A stretch of 14,527 nucleotides of DNA from Lactobacillus sp. (GCA_003482405.1 DMZB01000182.1:1-14527), one strand, 5' to 3'. Counted from the first letter of the stretch, positions 1-10,021 are shown. Translations and numbers: made by a program. Notes: generated by a model from the letters alone, not told the origin.

Positions 1-384
1 TATAATGACCCGCTCCCCATCCATGGTGGGTGTCGAACCTTCACAGAGCTGACGCGCAAACTGCTCGTTTAAACCGCTGTGACTAACCGCCCAGGTCCAG
101 TAACGCGCAATCGTACTAATGTCAGCTTCCGTATCGTCTGAGTCGATGCGAAAATCCACGCTCGCAATCTCGCTAAACGCTTGATTTAAGCGCTGTGAAA
201 AATTCATAAATGTCTCAAACGGTAAAATGTGCGTAAAGTGAAAGGCAAAACTCCATGTTCGACTCTTTTCATGGACCGTCATGTCAGTGATTTTGGCATC
301 CGTGAAAGCAGCCTGATTTGCCTGATCCTCAAGGTTTAGTTGCTCCAGTAATTTGTTGAAAAGTTCGTGTTGATTTAATGCCAC
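1..384 (-). CDS. polC: DNA polymerase III alpha subunit PolC, N-terminal part (cut by window edge)
   Basis: PolC is the gram-positive replicative DNA polymerase with a built-in proofreading exonuclease. Only the first 128 codons are visible; the frame is still open at base 1. Reading starts at a GTG (384-382), giving MALNQHELFNKLLEQL, which resembles lactobacillar PolC N-termini. A GGGGAGG Shine-Dalgarno lies about 10 bases upstream (near 395-401). The visible part is the N-terminal domain that precedes the OB-fold and PHP/exonuclease modules, so no catalytic motif can be checked here. The gene sits downstream of proS, the usual lactobacillar order (uppS-cdsA-rseP-proS-polC), and is probably read from the same transcript. 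The 172-base gap to proS, which holds a hairpin, could also carry its own promoter. The identification rests on N-terminal similarity plus conserved position. Confidence 0.85.
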   Translation of the reverse strand, partial: MALNQHELFNKLLEQLNLEDQANQAAFTDAKITDMTVHEKSRTWSFAFHFTHILPFETFMNFSQRLNQAFSEIASVDFRIDSDDTEADISTIARYWTWAVSHSGLNEQFARQLCEGSTPTMDGERVII

Positions 385-477
385 GAAAATGCGGCCTCCC
401 CACATAAAAAATTCTAAGTGACACATGTGAACGATGTTTGCCTAAATAAAGATTCTTATATTTTGCAACAAACGCAC

Positions 478-522
478 ACAAGTCGAACCCTGCTGGGAAC
501 AATACCCTAAGGTTCGACTTGT
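478..522 (-). other. Perfect 12-bp hairpin between proS and polC
   Basis: Bases 478-489 and 511-522 form a perfect 12-bp inverted repeat (ACAAGTCGAACC and its complement) with a 21-base loop. Inside the loop GGG (495-497) can pair with CCC (505-507). The element lies about 35 bases after the proS stop. The following minus-strand bases (GTGTGCGTTTGTTG) are only loosely T-rich, so it is a poor classical terminator. A weak -10 (TATAAG) follows but lacks a convincing -35. It could be a leaky terminator, a processing site or a polC leader structure. Confidence 0.5.
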
Positions 523-556
523 CTTTCATACCGTTAATTGCGGAAATCAGAATAAC

Positions 557-2269
<1,713 letters not shown>

Positions 2270-2318
2270 TCAATTCTCCTCAATTTACTAGAAATTAACT
2301 CACTATTACGGTTCGTGT

Positions 2319-3584
2319 TTAGTGAACAAAATATCGCATGATATCGTTCCAGGTCACCAGGATCATCAAGAACAGCACAAAACCAAACCCGATGATGGTC
2401 ACCACACCTTCCGTCTGTTGGGATAAAGGCTTTCGCCGAATTGCTTCAACCAGGTTTAAAACCAGTTTACCACCGTCCAAGGCTGGAATTGGCAGTAAGT
2501 TCACAATTCCTAGGTTCAACGACAAGAACCCTAGCCAGTACAACAAGCCACTCCAACCGGCCTGCGTGGCCGTTGCCGTATTTGCATAAATGGCAACAGG
2601 GCCGCCTAAATCATTCAAACTGAAATGGGTAAACAAGTGTCCCAGGGCAGCAAACAGCATCAGAGTTGTGTTCCAGAAACCACCAAATAATTTGGCAAAG
2701 AAACCTTTGTCCACGCCACGTTTAATTCCAACAGTTCGTGTTTTGCTACCTGACACCGTCTTAACTTCAGGCGTCAACTTAATTTGTTTTGTAGCTTGGT
2801 TTTGATGGCGAATCCCAAGTGTAATATCCCCATGAGTATCAGAGGTAATCGCGCTGGTGACAGCTGTCCAGCTGCCAGTCTTTTGATGATTCACACTGAC
2901 AATTCGATCTCCAGACTTTAAATCTGCCGATTGTGCCGGACTGTTTGCAAGAACGCCAGAAATGGTATTGCTATTACTAGCAACGCCACCCATAGCAAAT
3001 CCCATAATGGCAAACACGACCCATGCCAAAATAAAGTTATTCAATGGTCCCGCAAAGTTCGTTAAGATTCGGTGCCACAATGTTGCCGACTGAAATTGGA
3101 CATCACGCGGCGCAATGAGCACTTCAGTTCCATCTTTTTCAATAATGGTCGCGTCATGATCCACGTGATATTGTTTGACGCTGCTTTCGTCGCCGTTTTC
3201 ATATCCGGAAATCACCAGTTGGTCAACTAAATCTGACTGGGTCACAATCACGGGAATTCCGTTAAAAAGTGTGGTTTGATCACTGGCGTTGATTCGAGTT
3301 ACCTTATTTTGGTCACCCATCATAATGCTGATTGGCGTTCCTGGTTGTAACTGATCATCCTCGTCTTCAGCCGCTCCGGCCATTCGGACATAACCACCTA
3401 GGGGCAAAATTCTAATCGTATAAAGTGTGCCATTTCGACGTGTCCAAAATATTTTTGGACCCATACCAATCGAAAATTCCCGTACCAGTATTCCGGAGCG
3501 TTTGGACAAATAAAAGTGGCCAAATTCATGAACGACCACTAAGATTCCGAAGACAATAATAAAGGCAATGATGGTTTTTATCAT
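2319..3584 (-). CDS. rseP: Site-2 zinc metalloprotease RseP (RasP/YaeL family)
   Basis: This intramembrane zinc metalloprotease cleaves transmembrane substrates such as anti-sigma factors and leftover signal peptides (known for the family). The first membrane helix carries the zinc-binding HEFGH motif at residues 19-23. The third ligand lies in the C-terminal NLLPIPALDGG motif, with Asp near residue 370. A PDZ domain (about residues 195-280, containing SPAQSADLKSGDRIVSV) sits between membrane segments near 175-195 and 340-365, and a last helix ends the protein. At 421 residues it has normal family length. The ATG at 3584 has AGGA nine bases upstream. It lies between cdsA (83 bases upstream) and proS (52 bases downstream), the standard Lactobacillales order, so it is co-transcribed with lipid-carrier and phospholipid genes. 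Its specific substrates in this organism cannot be inferred. Confidence 0.96.
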   Translation of the reverse strand: MIKTIIAFIIVFGILVVVHEFGHFYLSKRSGILVREFSIGMGPKIFWTRRNGTLYTIRILPLGGYVRMAGAAEDEDDQLQPGTPISIMMGDQNKVTRINASDQTTLFNGIPVIVTQSDLVDQLVISGYENGDESSVKQYHVDHDATIIEKDGTEVLIAPRDVQFQSATLWHRILTNFAGPLNNFILAWVVFAIMGFAMGGVASNSNTISGVLANSPAQSADLKSGDRIVSVNHQKTGSWTAVTSAITSDTHGDITLGIRHQNQATKQIKLTPEVKTVSGSKTRTVGIKRGVDKGFFAKLFGGFWNTTLMLFAALGHLFTHFSLNDLGGPVAIYANTATATQAGWSGLLYWLGFLSLNLGIVNLLPIPALDGGKLVLNLVEAIRRKPLSQQTEGVVTIIGFGFVLFLMILVTWNDIMRYFVH

Positions 3585-3667
3585 CCACTAATATCCTTTC
3601 GCTAGGCTTCTTTCAAGTTACAACAAATTAAATTAAACCACGAACCAGCTGATCAGTAACGACCGGG

Positions 3668-4453
3668 TTAAATCAGTCCGGTTAAATGCAAAATAGGTAA
3701 GACAAACAACAAACTGTCAAACCGATCAAAAATGCCACCGTGACCTGGCAAAATCTTGCCAGAGTCCTTCACACCATAAAACCGTTTCAGTGATGACTCG
3801 ACTAAATCACCTAACTGTCCACAAACGCTGTAAACCAAGGTTAAGACAACCATCACAGGTAAGCTGAAATGTTGGGGAAAGAACGCTACCCAAATGCTGC
3901 CGACAATAACGCCGACCACGGTGCCACCAATCGATCCTTCCCAGGTTTTATTTGGTGAAATCTGTGGTGCGAGTTTATGACGACCCAGTTTGCGACCAAC
4001 CATATAGGCGCCTGAATCAGTCGTCCAAATGACAAACAGAATGTAAAGTAATGTGGATAAACCAGCTGTACGTGCAGCGACAAAGTAGTAAAAACCTGTC
4101 CCAATGTACAACATGGCCAGCGTCAACACACCGGCATCATCAAACGAAAAATGATTTCGAGTGAACACTGTATGTAAAAGCAACAACATTACAAAAATAA
4201 AGAATAAAAATTCACGGTTTAATTCAGCAGGTAAAAATGCCAGCCAACTCTGTGGTGCCAGTAACACTAGCAATCCTAGGAAACTGATGACAGCTTCTGC
4301 CGACACTACTAGTTTTTTCTTCATCACAAGTACTTCGCCCAGTGCCACAGCACCAAGCACAATTGCTGCCAACTGGATCAACCAACCGCCATAAACAATC
4401 ACCGGAATAAAAATCAGTAACGCCACAACGGCAGTAATGACACGAGTACGCAT
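3668..4453 (-). CDS. cdsA: Phosphatidate cytidylyltransferase (CDP-diacylglycerol synthase)
   Basis: CdsA converts phosphatidic acid and CTP into CDP-diacylglycerol, the branch point for phosphatidylglycerol and cardiolipin, in the cytoplasmic membrane. The 261-residue protein is mostly hydrophobic, with about seven or eight membrane segments. Near the C-terminus it carries the family signature: SSLKRFYGVKDSG, then PGHGG (236-240) and DRFDS (243-247), which hold the metal-binding aspartates. The ATG at 4453 has GAGGAG six bases upstream. It is 57 bases downstream of uppS and 83 upstream of rseP, so the three membrane-related genes form one transcript. PlsC, encoded on the other strand at 11422-12144, belongs to the family that makes its substrate. 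Confidence 0.96.
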   Translation of the reverse strand: MRTRVITAVVALLIFIPVIVYGGWLIQLAAIVLGAVALGEVLVMKKKLVVSAEAVISFLGLLVLLAPQSWLAFLPAELNREFLFFIFVMLLLLHTVFTRNHFSFDDAGVLTLAMLYIGTGFYYFVAARTAGLSTLLYILFVIWTTDSGAYMVGRKLGRHKLAPQISPNKTWEGSIGGTVVGVIVGSIWVAFFPQHFSLPVMVVLTLVYSVCGQLGDLVESSLKRFYGVKDSGKILPGHGGIFDRFDSLLFVLPILHLTGLI

Positions 4454-4510
4454 ATAAAACTCCTCACCTTCGGGGCAGCTGATAGTGCCACCACAAATTA
4501 TCCTAAATAA

Positions 4511-5287
4511 TTACTTTTTCTGTTTCACACCGCCAAAACGACGATCCCGTTGTTGAAATTCGTGAATGCAGCGGCGCAATTCAGCATCATCAAAATCGGG
4601 CCAATACCCGTCTGTAAAAACCAGTTCACTATAGGCAATTTGCCACAACAAAAAGTTCGAAATACGTTCCTCACCACTTGTACGAATCAACAGATCTGGG
4701 TTGTTGTATGGAGCAAGTGAACCTGTCATGAGTGCGTCGTCCACAGTTTTAGTGGTAATGTCAGCAATTTGCTGTTCACCGTCAACAACCTTCTGGGCAA
4801 TTTTTTGAACTGCCGTCACAATCTCAGCCTGACCTCCATAATTGAGTGCAAAGTTCAACACCATACCAGTGCAATCAGCCGTATCAGCAATTGCATTTCT
4901 AACAGCCCGTTGCGTTTTTTGTGGCAGCTGTTCCGTATACCCCATCACATTGACGCGAACATTTTCTTTGACTAGATCTGGTACAAACGTGTCAAAGAAA
5001 TCTACTGGCAGTTGCATTAAATAATTGACTTCGTTATCAGACCGTTTCCAATTTTCCGTCGAAAAAGCGTATAACGTCAACACCTTAATACCAAGGTGAC
5101 TGGCTGCGATGGTCACTTTTTTAACTGTGTTCATGCCTTCTTTATGACCAGCCACACGTGGCAAATGACGCTTTTGGGCCCACCGTCCGTTACCATCCAT
5201 GATAATCGCCACATGCTTTGGAATACGAGTTTCATCCAACGACATGACGGTCGTGTCAGTTGATGTAGTCTTTTTTTGTCCAAACAA
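4511..5287 (-). CDS. uppS: Undecaprenyl diphosphate synthase (isoprenyl transferase)
   Basis: UppS adds isopentenyl units in cis to farnesyl diphosphate, making the C55 carrier for peptidoglycan and teichoic acid precursors. The signature HVAIIMDGNGRWA is at residues 25-37, with catalytic Asp31. ENWKRS in the middle and RTSGEERISNFLLWQ near residue 190 match the conserved substrate-binding regions. I chose the TTG at 5287 (258 residues, starting MFGQKK). AGGTGG (5296-5301) sits eight bases upstream of it. The alternative GTG at 5299-5297 overlaps that ribosome-binding site and cannot use it. The gene is the first in the uppS-cdsA-rseP-proS-polC unit, about 174 bases downstream of a predicted start site, and is separated from frr by a strong terminator. 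Confidence 0.95.
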   Translation of the reverse strand: MFGQKKTTSTDTTVMSLDETRIPKHVAIIMDGNGRWAQKRHLPRVAGHKEGMNTVKKVTIAASHLGIKVLTLYAFSTENWKRSDNEVNYLMQLPVDFFDTFVPDLVKENVRVNVMGYTEQLPQKTQRAVRNAIADTADCTGMVLNFALNYGGQAEIVTAVQKIAQKVVDGEQQIADITTKTVDDALMTGSLAPYNNPDLLIRTSGEERISNFLLWQIAYSELVFTDGYWPDFDDAELRRCIHEFQQRDRRFGGVKQKK

Positions 5288-5461
5288 AACGATGTCCACC
5301 TTTCAATCGTACGTTTCTCTAGTTTAACAAAAACACCCATGCTTTACATTAAAACACAGCGAAATAACGCGTTCATAACCGATTTAAATATCATTTCAGA
5401 CTGACGCTGCAAAATAGATACAGCAAATGGTACGCTTCCTCACACAAATAATTACATCTAC
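5288..5461 (-). other. Long 5' untranslated region of the uppS operon
   Basis: This covers the predicted leader between the uppS promoter and its TTG start. I see no tRNA-like element, T-box, terminator or strong long-range pairing in it. A 16-codon ATG reading frame (5394-5344) has no ribosome-binding site. The length, about 174 bases, is more than a simple leader needs, but no known riboswitch class is recognisable by eye. Confidence 0.4.
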
Positions 5462-5467
5462 TTCGGC

Positions 5468-5495
5468 ATTGTAGCACTTTCAGAGCACCTGTAAA
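5468..5495 (-). promoter_or_regulatory. Predicted sigma-A promoter of the uppS operon
   Basis: On the minus strand a -35 TTTACA (5490-5495) and a -10 TACAAT (5468-5473) are separated by 16 bases. Each box is one base from consensus. It lies just downstream of the frr terminator and is the only convincing promoter in the 5288-5530 gap, so it probably drives uppS-cdsA-rseP-proS-polC. The predicted start site is near 5461. Confidence 0.65.
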
Positions 5496-5530
5496 ATGCA
5501 CAATCATTTGGATTTTAGTTGGCACTGGTC

Positions 5531-5572
5531 ACGAAAAAAAGAGTCCTCGTCCTGAAAATTCAGGACGAGGAC
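5531..5572 (-). terminator. Strong intrinsic terminator after frr
   Basis: Bases 5543-5572 are a near-complete palindrome (arms GTCCTCGTCCTGAA and its complement), giving an 11- to 14-bp GC-rich stem with a tiny loop. On the minus strand it is followed by TC and then seven T (5534-5540). It ends the rpsB-tsf-pyrH-frr transcript about 80 bases past the frr stop. The plus-strand reading has no T-tract. Confidence 0.95.
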
Positions 5573-5652
5573 CCGTGCTTTTGCCTCGCTAATTATGAAC
5601 AACTACTGAGCAACTACAAACTTCATAAAAAGCTGTGCAAAATAACAGTGAT

Positions 5653-6216
5653 TTACACCGTCATCAATTCTTTTTCCTTATCTGCAGCAATGTTTTCTAC
5701 ATTTTTAATGCCTGCATTGGTGATCTTTTGCGCTTGATCTTCCAAGTCATGCAACTGATCGTCAGTAAAGTCGCCGTTCTTGTGACCCTTTTTAAGAGAG
5801 TCCATTGCATCACGGCGGACATTTCTCACAGCGACCTTAGCGTCCTCAGCCTTGGCACGAACCTGTTTAACCAGGTCCTTACGACTTTCCTCAGTCAATT
5901 GAGGAATCACCAAACGAATTGCATTACCGTCATTAGCTGGGTTAATGCCCAAGTCTGACGTTAAAATGGCATGTTCAATGGCATCCAAGCTCGATTTATC
6001 AAACGGTGTGACCAGCAACACACGCGCTTCCGGAATGGTGATGGAAGCCATCTGGTTAACTGGTGTTGGTGCGCCATAATAATCTGCTTTAATATCTGAC
6101 AACAAACCGGCATTTGCCCGGCCTGCCCGAATGTTGCCAAGCTCACGTGACAAAGCATCGCCAGCTTTATGCATTCGTTCTTGTGCATCTTTTAAAATTG
6201 GCTCGTTAACAGCCAT
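5653..6216 (-). CDS. frr: Ribosome recycling factor
   Basis: RRF, with EF-G, splits post-termination ribosomes from mRNA in the cytoplasm. The 187-residue protein has the usual family length (about 185). It shows the conserved IRAGRAN at residues 29-35, a central beta domain with YYGAPTPVNQMASI, and the C-terminal helices of the three-helix bundle. I chose the ATG at 6216 (MAVNEPILKD). AGGGGG lies seven bases upstream, and an upstream reading-frame extension to 6261 would overlap pyrH and is not family-like. The gene starts one base after the pyrH stop and its ribosome-binding site lies in the last pyrH codons, so translation is probably coupled to pyrH. A strong terminator follows. Confidence 0.97.
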   Translation of the reverse strand: MAVNEPILKDAQERMHKAGDALSRELGNIRAGRANAGLLSDIKADYYGAPTPVNQMASITIPEARVLLVTPFDKSSLDAIEHAILTSDLGINPANDGNAIRLVIPQLTEESRKDLVKQVRAKAEDAKVAVRNVRRDAMDSLKKGHKNGDFTDDQLHDLEDQAQKITNAGIKNVENIAADKEKELMTV

Positions 6217-6217
6217 G

Positions 6218-7014
<797 letters not shown>

Positions 7015-7021
7015 AGTTTAA

Positions 7022-7897
7022 TTACTTGATTTGACCCATTACTTCGTCAACAAAGTCGTCGCTCTTCTTTTCCATACCTTCACCGACTTGGTAACGTACA
7101 AATGAAACAACTTTGGCGTTCTTTGAAGAAACATACTGATCAACAGTCTGATCACCATCTTTAACGAATGGTTGGTCATTCAATGAAATTTCTGCCAACC
7201 ACTTGTTCAAACGACCTTCAATCATCTTTTCTTTGATGTTGTCTGGTTTACCGGCAAGATCGTCTTCTTTTGATAAGACATCTTTTTCATGGCTCAAACG
7301 GTCGGCTGGAACATCCGTCCGATCTACATATTCAGGGTTGATTGCAGCAACGTGCATTGCAACATCCTTAGCCGTTTCGGCGTCGCCGCCTTCAAGAACA
7401 ACTAGTGATGCAATTGATCCGCCCATGTGTAAGTATGAACCAAAGACTTGATCGTCAGTTTTGTCGACAACTTCAAAACGACGTAAGCTGATTTTTTCAC
7501 CAGTCACTTGTGTTGCAGAGATGATGGCTTCACTCAGTGTTTCATTGTCATTAGCCTTTAACTTTAAGGCATCTTCAACTGAAGCAGGTTCTTCTAAAGC
7601 AATTTGGTCGCTAACAGTTTGTAGTAAGTCCTTAAATGTGTCGTTAGAAGCCACGAAATCAGTCTCAGAGTTCAATTCTACAATGGCCGCTTTGTTACCA
7701 TGAATCGCAACTTCCGTTAATCCTTCAGCAGCAATCCGGTTACTCTTCTTTTCCGCTTTAGCAATCCCTTTTTCACGAAGAAAATCCAACGCCTTGGCTT
7801 CATCACCATCTGTTGCGACTAACGCTTTCTTTGCGTCCATGATACCAACACCGGTTTTTTCACGTAATGCTTTAACTTGAGCTGCTGTAACTGCCAT
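7022..7897 (-). CDS. tsf: Elongation factor Ts
   Basis: EF-Ts is the nucleotide-exchange factor that releases GDP from EF-Tu during translation elongation. The 291-residue protein has the N-terminal UBA-like module with [12 protein letters not shown] (15-26). It also has the conserved TDFV at residues 79-82, which contacts EF-Tu and lies within [11 protein letters not shown]. The dimerisation and C-terminal modules follow to an end near MGQIK. I chose the ATG at 7897 ([16 protein letters not shown]), with GGAGG (7908-7912) ten bases upstream. The 25-residue upstream extension would cross a terminator hairpin and is not family-like. It lies downstream of rpsB, the near-universal bacterial pairing, but here hairpins with T-tracts lie on both sides of the gene. 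That suggests graded expression. Confidence 0.97.
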   Translation of the reverse strand: MAVTAAQVKALREKTGVGIMDAKKALVATDGDEAKALDFLREKGIAKAEKKSNRIAAEGLTEVAIHGNKAAIVELNSETDFVASNDTFKDLLQTVSDQIALEEPASVEDALKLKANDNETLSEAIISATQVTGEKISLRRFEVVDKTDDQVFGSYLHMGGSIASLVVLEGGDAETAKDVAMHVAAINPEYVDRTDVPADRLSHEKDVLSKEDDLAGKPDNIKEKMIEGRLNKWLAEISLNDQPFVKDGDQTVDQYVSSKNAKVVSFVRYQVGEGMEKKSDDFVDEVMGQIK

Positions 7898-7941
7898 TTT
7901 AGTATGGCCTCCTCGTATTTTTTTAACTGAAGCAAATTTAG

Positions 7942-7995
7942 AAAAAGACTGCCTATCAATCTCAGGCCACAACGGTCTTAACTGATAGACAGCCT
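7942..7995 (-). terminator. Terminator-like hairpin between rpsB and tsf
   Basis: Arms 7983-7995 and 7946-7958 pair over 13 bp on the minus-strand RNA, using two G-U wobbles that would be A-C mismatches in plus-strand RNA. The stem can extend three more pairs inward. Five T (7942-7946) follow at the 3' side. It starts about 14 bases after the rpsB stop. I see no promoter between it and tsf, so it is probably a partial terminator that lowers tsf expression relative to rpsB. Confidence 0.8.
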
Positions 7996-8008
7996 AAGGT
8001 TTTATCGC

Positions 8009-8797
8009 TTAGTTGTTTGTTTTCTTGTTGTCGCCTTCAACAGCGTCAACGATATCTTCCATTGAGTCGCCCTTCTTAGCAGCGGCTTGTTCTTGATCAT
8101 CGGCACCTTGGTCTTCACCTTGGCGACCTTCGATAACAGCGTCAGCCATCTTCGAAGAGATTAAACGGATGGCACGAATGGCATCATCGTTTGAAGGAAT
8201 GATGTAATCGATGTCGTCTGGGTCTGTGTTGGTATCAACCATGGCCACGATTGGAATGTTCAACTTGTGAGCTTCTTGAACAGCAATCTGTTCCTTGCGA
8301 GGGTCAACAATGAACATCACATCAGGAACACCAGGCATGTCTTCGATCCCGCCAAGGAATTTTTCGAGTTTTTCACGTTGCTTAGTCAGCAATGAAACTT
8401 CCTTCTTTGGCAGACGGTCAAACGTACCATCTTCGTCCATCTTCTTTAAATCCTTCAAACGCTTGATCCGAGTTTGAATTGTGTTCCAGTTGGTTAACGT
8501 ACCACCAAGCCAACGGTGGTTGACGTAGTACATACCGGCACGTGTTGCTTCTTCTTCGATGGAGTCTTGAGCTTGCTTCTTAGTCCCAACAAATAAAATG
8601 TTTGAACCCTTAGCAGCTTCATCCTTCACGAAGTTGTAGGCAACGTCTGCCATCTTAACCGTCTTCTGTAAATCAATGATGTAGATTCCGTTACGTTCAG
8701 TAAAAATGTAACGCTTCATCTTTGGGTTCCAGCGACGTGTTTGGTGACCAAAATGGACACCGGCTTCAAGCAATTGCTTCATAGAAATAACAGCCAT
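8009..8797 (-). CDS. rpsB: 30S ribosomal protein S2
   Basis: S2 binds the 30S subunit late in assembly, near S1/S21 at the mRNA exit side. The 262-residue protein starts [13 protein letters not shown] and has the signature [15 protein letters not shown] (13-27), FVGTKKQAQ and the conserved [12 protein letters not shown]. The [12 protein letters not shown] and [12 protein letters not shown] stretches are also present. The C-terminus is a low-complexity, mostly acidic tail (from about residue 225), common in lactobacillar S2. The ATG at 8797 has GGAGG nine bases upstream. A strong promoter (8917-8945) and a structured leader of about 113 bases precede it, suggesting control by its own product, as known for S2 leaders. 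It heads the rpsB-tsf-pyrH-frr unit. Confidence 0.98.
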   Translation of the reverse strand: MAVISMKQLLEAGVHFGHQTRRWNPKMKRYIFTERNGIYIIDLQKTVKMADVAYNFVKDEAAKGSNILFVGTKKQAQDSIEEEATRAGMYYVNHRWLGGTLTNWNTIQTRIKRLKDLKKMDEDGTFDRLPKKEVSLLTKQREKLEKFLGGIEDMPGVPDVMFIVDPRKEQIAVQEAHKLNIPIVAMVDTNTDPDDIDYIIPSNDDAIRAIRLISSKMADAVIEGRQGEDQGADDQEQAAAKKGDSMEDIVDAVEGDNKKTNN

Positions 8798-8910
8798 GTG
8801 TTAATTCCTCCAAATAAAATGTTTTTCCTCCCCAATGCTCACTTGCCTCACCCACTCATCCCTGAGCACCGAATGACGCATCACATTAGGTGTGAATTGG
8901 TTTTGAACCG
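8798..8910 (-). promoter_or_regulatory. Structured rpsB mRNA leader, probable Lacto-rpsB element
   Basis: The leader between the predicted start site and rpsB folds into several local stems. One has arms GGTT/AACC (8899-8909). The next is TCACA/TGTGA with a 5-base loop (8881-8895). A larger stem pairs 8863-8870 with 8834-8841 over 8 bp, including two G-U pairs, and encloses a purine-rich loop. A second purine-rich GGGGAGG (about 8826-8832) follows this stem, upstream of the real ribosome-binding site. Lacto-rpsB is an established ribosomal-protein leader class upstream of rpsB in Lactobacillales. Assignment here is by position and structure, not by covariance search. Confidence 0.55.
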
Positions 8911-8916
8911 ACAACT

Positions 8917-8945
8917 AGTATACCAAACAGCCGCCACGCTGACAA
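8917..8945 (-). promoter_or_regulatory. Predicted sigma-A promoter of rpsB
   Basis: On the minus strand a -35 TTGTCA (8940-8945) and a -10 TATACT (8917-8922) are separated by 17 bases, close to consensus throughout. The -35 box begins only a few bases after the stop codon of the upstream dehydrogenase gene. The predicted start site is near 8910. Confidence 0.85.
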
Positions 8946-8948
8946 GCA

Positions 8949-9941
8949 TTAAATCACGCGATCCTCAGACGTTCCGGTTTGAATCAAGCTCAAGTTATGA
9001 TCCAGTGACACGCGAACCATATTTTTGACCGCCACGTTGGTATAAAACGCAATGTGCGGGGTCATGAGGACATTTTCACGTGCCAATAAATTATTGAAGA
9101 TGGGATCGGCAATTTTTTGATCGCGTAAATCATGATTAAAGATCGGCAGTTCCTTTTCATAAGTGTCGAGTGCTGCACCGGCCACTTTGCCACTGTCCAA
9201 AGCCTCGATTAACGCTTGACTGTTAATAAGCGTCCCACGGCCAGCGTTGACGATCCAAACACCGTCATTCATTTGACTGAATGCAGCCGCGTCCAACATG
9301 TGAAAATCGTCGTCCGTGGCCGGTGCATGCAGAGTAATAACCGTGCTGGCTTTATATAAATCGGCTAGCGAATCGACATAGACGCCTTGTTTCTCCAATT
9401 CAGCGTCATGATAAACATCATAAGCCACAATTTTTGCCCCGAAACCCCGATAAATTTGAATTGCTGCCCGGCCAATCCGACCCGTGCCAATTACACCAAC
9501 CGTTTGTTGATTCAGCTCTTGAGAAACATCTGGTGCCCAGCGGAAGTCTTGTTGACGAATTTTTGCTTCAAACCGACGCGTATGCCGCAATAACTGCATC
9601 AATTGGCTCACAGTAAATTCCGCGATGGCTGCCGGTGAGTATGCGGGCACATTGGTCAGTTTAATTGCTAACCGCTTGGCTGTTTTGAGATCCATCGCAT
9701 CAGTGCCGACAATTCGCGATGAAACATTCCGCACATTTTCACGGGATAACCGGTCAAAAATTTTGTCGTCAATTGGGTCAGTTTGTAAAACACTGATACC
9801 GTCACATCCCGTTGCTTCATTAACGGTTTGGCTATTTAAAATTGCAGGTGTCAAACTTAACGTCACGTCGGAATGATCCTTCTGCCAGACCTCAAAATAA
9901 GGGCGTTCGTCGTCGCGCACACCATAAGCTAAAATCTTCAT
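8949..9941 (-). CDS. D-2-hydroxyacid dehydrogenase, D-hydroxyisocaproate dehydrogenase-like
   Basis: This cytoplasmic NAD-dependent enzyme reduces 2-keto acids to D-2-hydroxy acids. The 330-residue protein aligns without shift to the Lactobacillus D-LDH/D-HicDH family. It has the Rossmann GTGRIG motif (152-157), an Asp at 175 that favours NAD over NADP, and the catalytic triad Arg235, Glu264 and His296 (TPHIAFYT). LQTDP (52-56) and NVPAYSPAAIAEF (97-109) are closer to D-HicDH than to D-LDH. Leu at position 52, where D-LDH has Tyr, is known to favour larger, branched keto acids. The ATG at 9941 (MKILAYGVRDDE) matches family starts; AGGAGG is 12 bases upstream, a long gap. It has a plausible promoter of its own (9970-9999) and no terminator before the rpsB promoter. 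D-lactate dehydrogenase activity is not excluded. Confidence 0.9.
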   Translation of the reverse strand: MKILAYGVRDDERPYFEVWQKDHSDVTLSLTPAILNSQTVNEATGCDGISVLQTDPIDDKIFDRLSRENVRNVSSRIVGTDAMDLKTAKRLAIKLTNVPAYSPAAIAEFTVSQLMQLLRHTRRFEAKIRQQDFRWAPDVSQELNQQTVGVIGTGRIGRAAIQIYRGFGAKIVAYDVYHDAELEKQGVYVDSLADLYKASTVITLHAPATDDDFHMLDAAAFSQMNDGVWIVNAGRGTLINSQALIEALDSGKVAGAALDTYEKELPIFNHDLRDQKIADPIFNNLLARENVLMTPHIAFYTNVAVKNMVRVSLDHNLSLIQTGTSEDRVI

Positions 9942-9969
9942 AATTACTAAATTCCTCCTCAATTCTAAA

Positions 9970-9999
9970 AATATCCGGGCCACATTATTGGTCAGTCAA
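9970..9999 (-). promoter_or_regulatory. Possible promoter of the D-hydroxyacid dehydrogenase gene
   Basis: A minus-strand -35 TTGACT (9994-9999) is followed after 18 bases by GATATT (9970-9975), a moderate -10. Transcription would start near 9963, just before the AGGAGG ribosome-binding site. A 14-base palindrome (10008-10021) lies 8 bases upstream of the -35. Confidence 0.45.
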
Positions 10000-10007
10000 C
10001 ATCGATT

Positions 10008-10021
10008 ATAAACATGTTTAT
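10008..10021. repeat. 14-bp perfect palindrome upstream of the dehydrogenase promoter
   Basis: ATAAACATGTTTAT is self-complementary over 14 bases and overlaps the yazA stop codon. It lacks GC pairs and a T-tract, so it is not a terminator. Its position just upstream of the predicted -35 is where a regulator could bind. No regulator family is recognised. Confidence 0.4.

Noticed and set aside
5344..5394. 16-codon minus-strand reading frame in the uppS leader
   Set aside because: No ribosome-binding site precedes its ATG, and the peptide shows no leader-peptide pattern such as repeated codons of one amino acid.
7898..7972. N-terminal extension of tsf
   Set aside because: It passes through the rpsB-tsf hairpin and T-tract; the ATG at 7897 has a good ribosome-binding site and a family-typical start.
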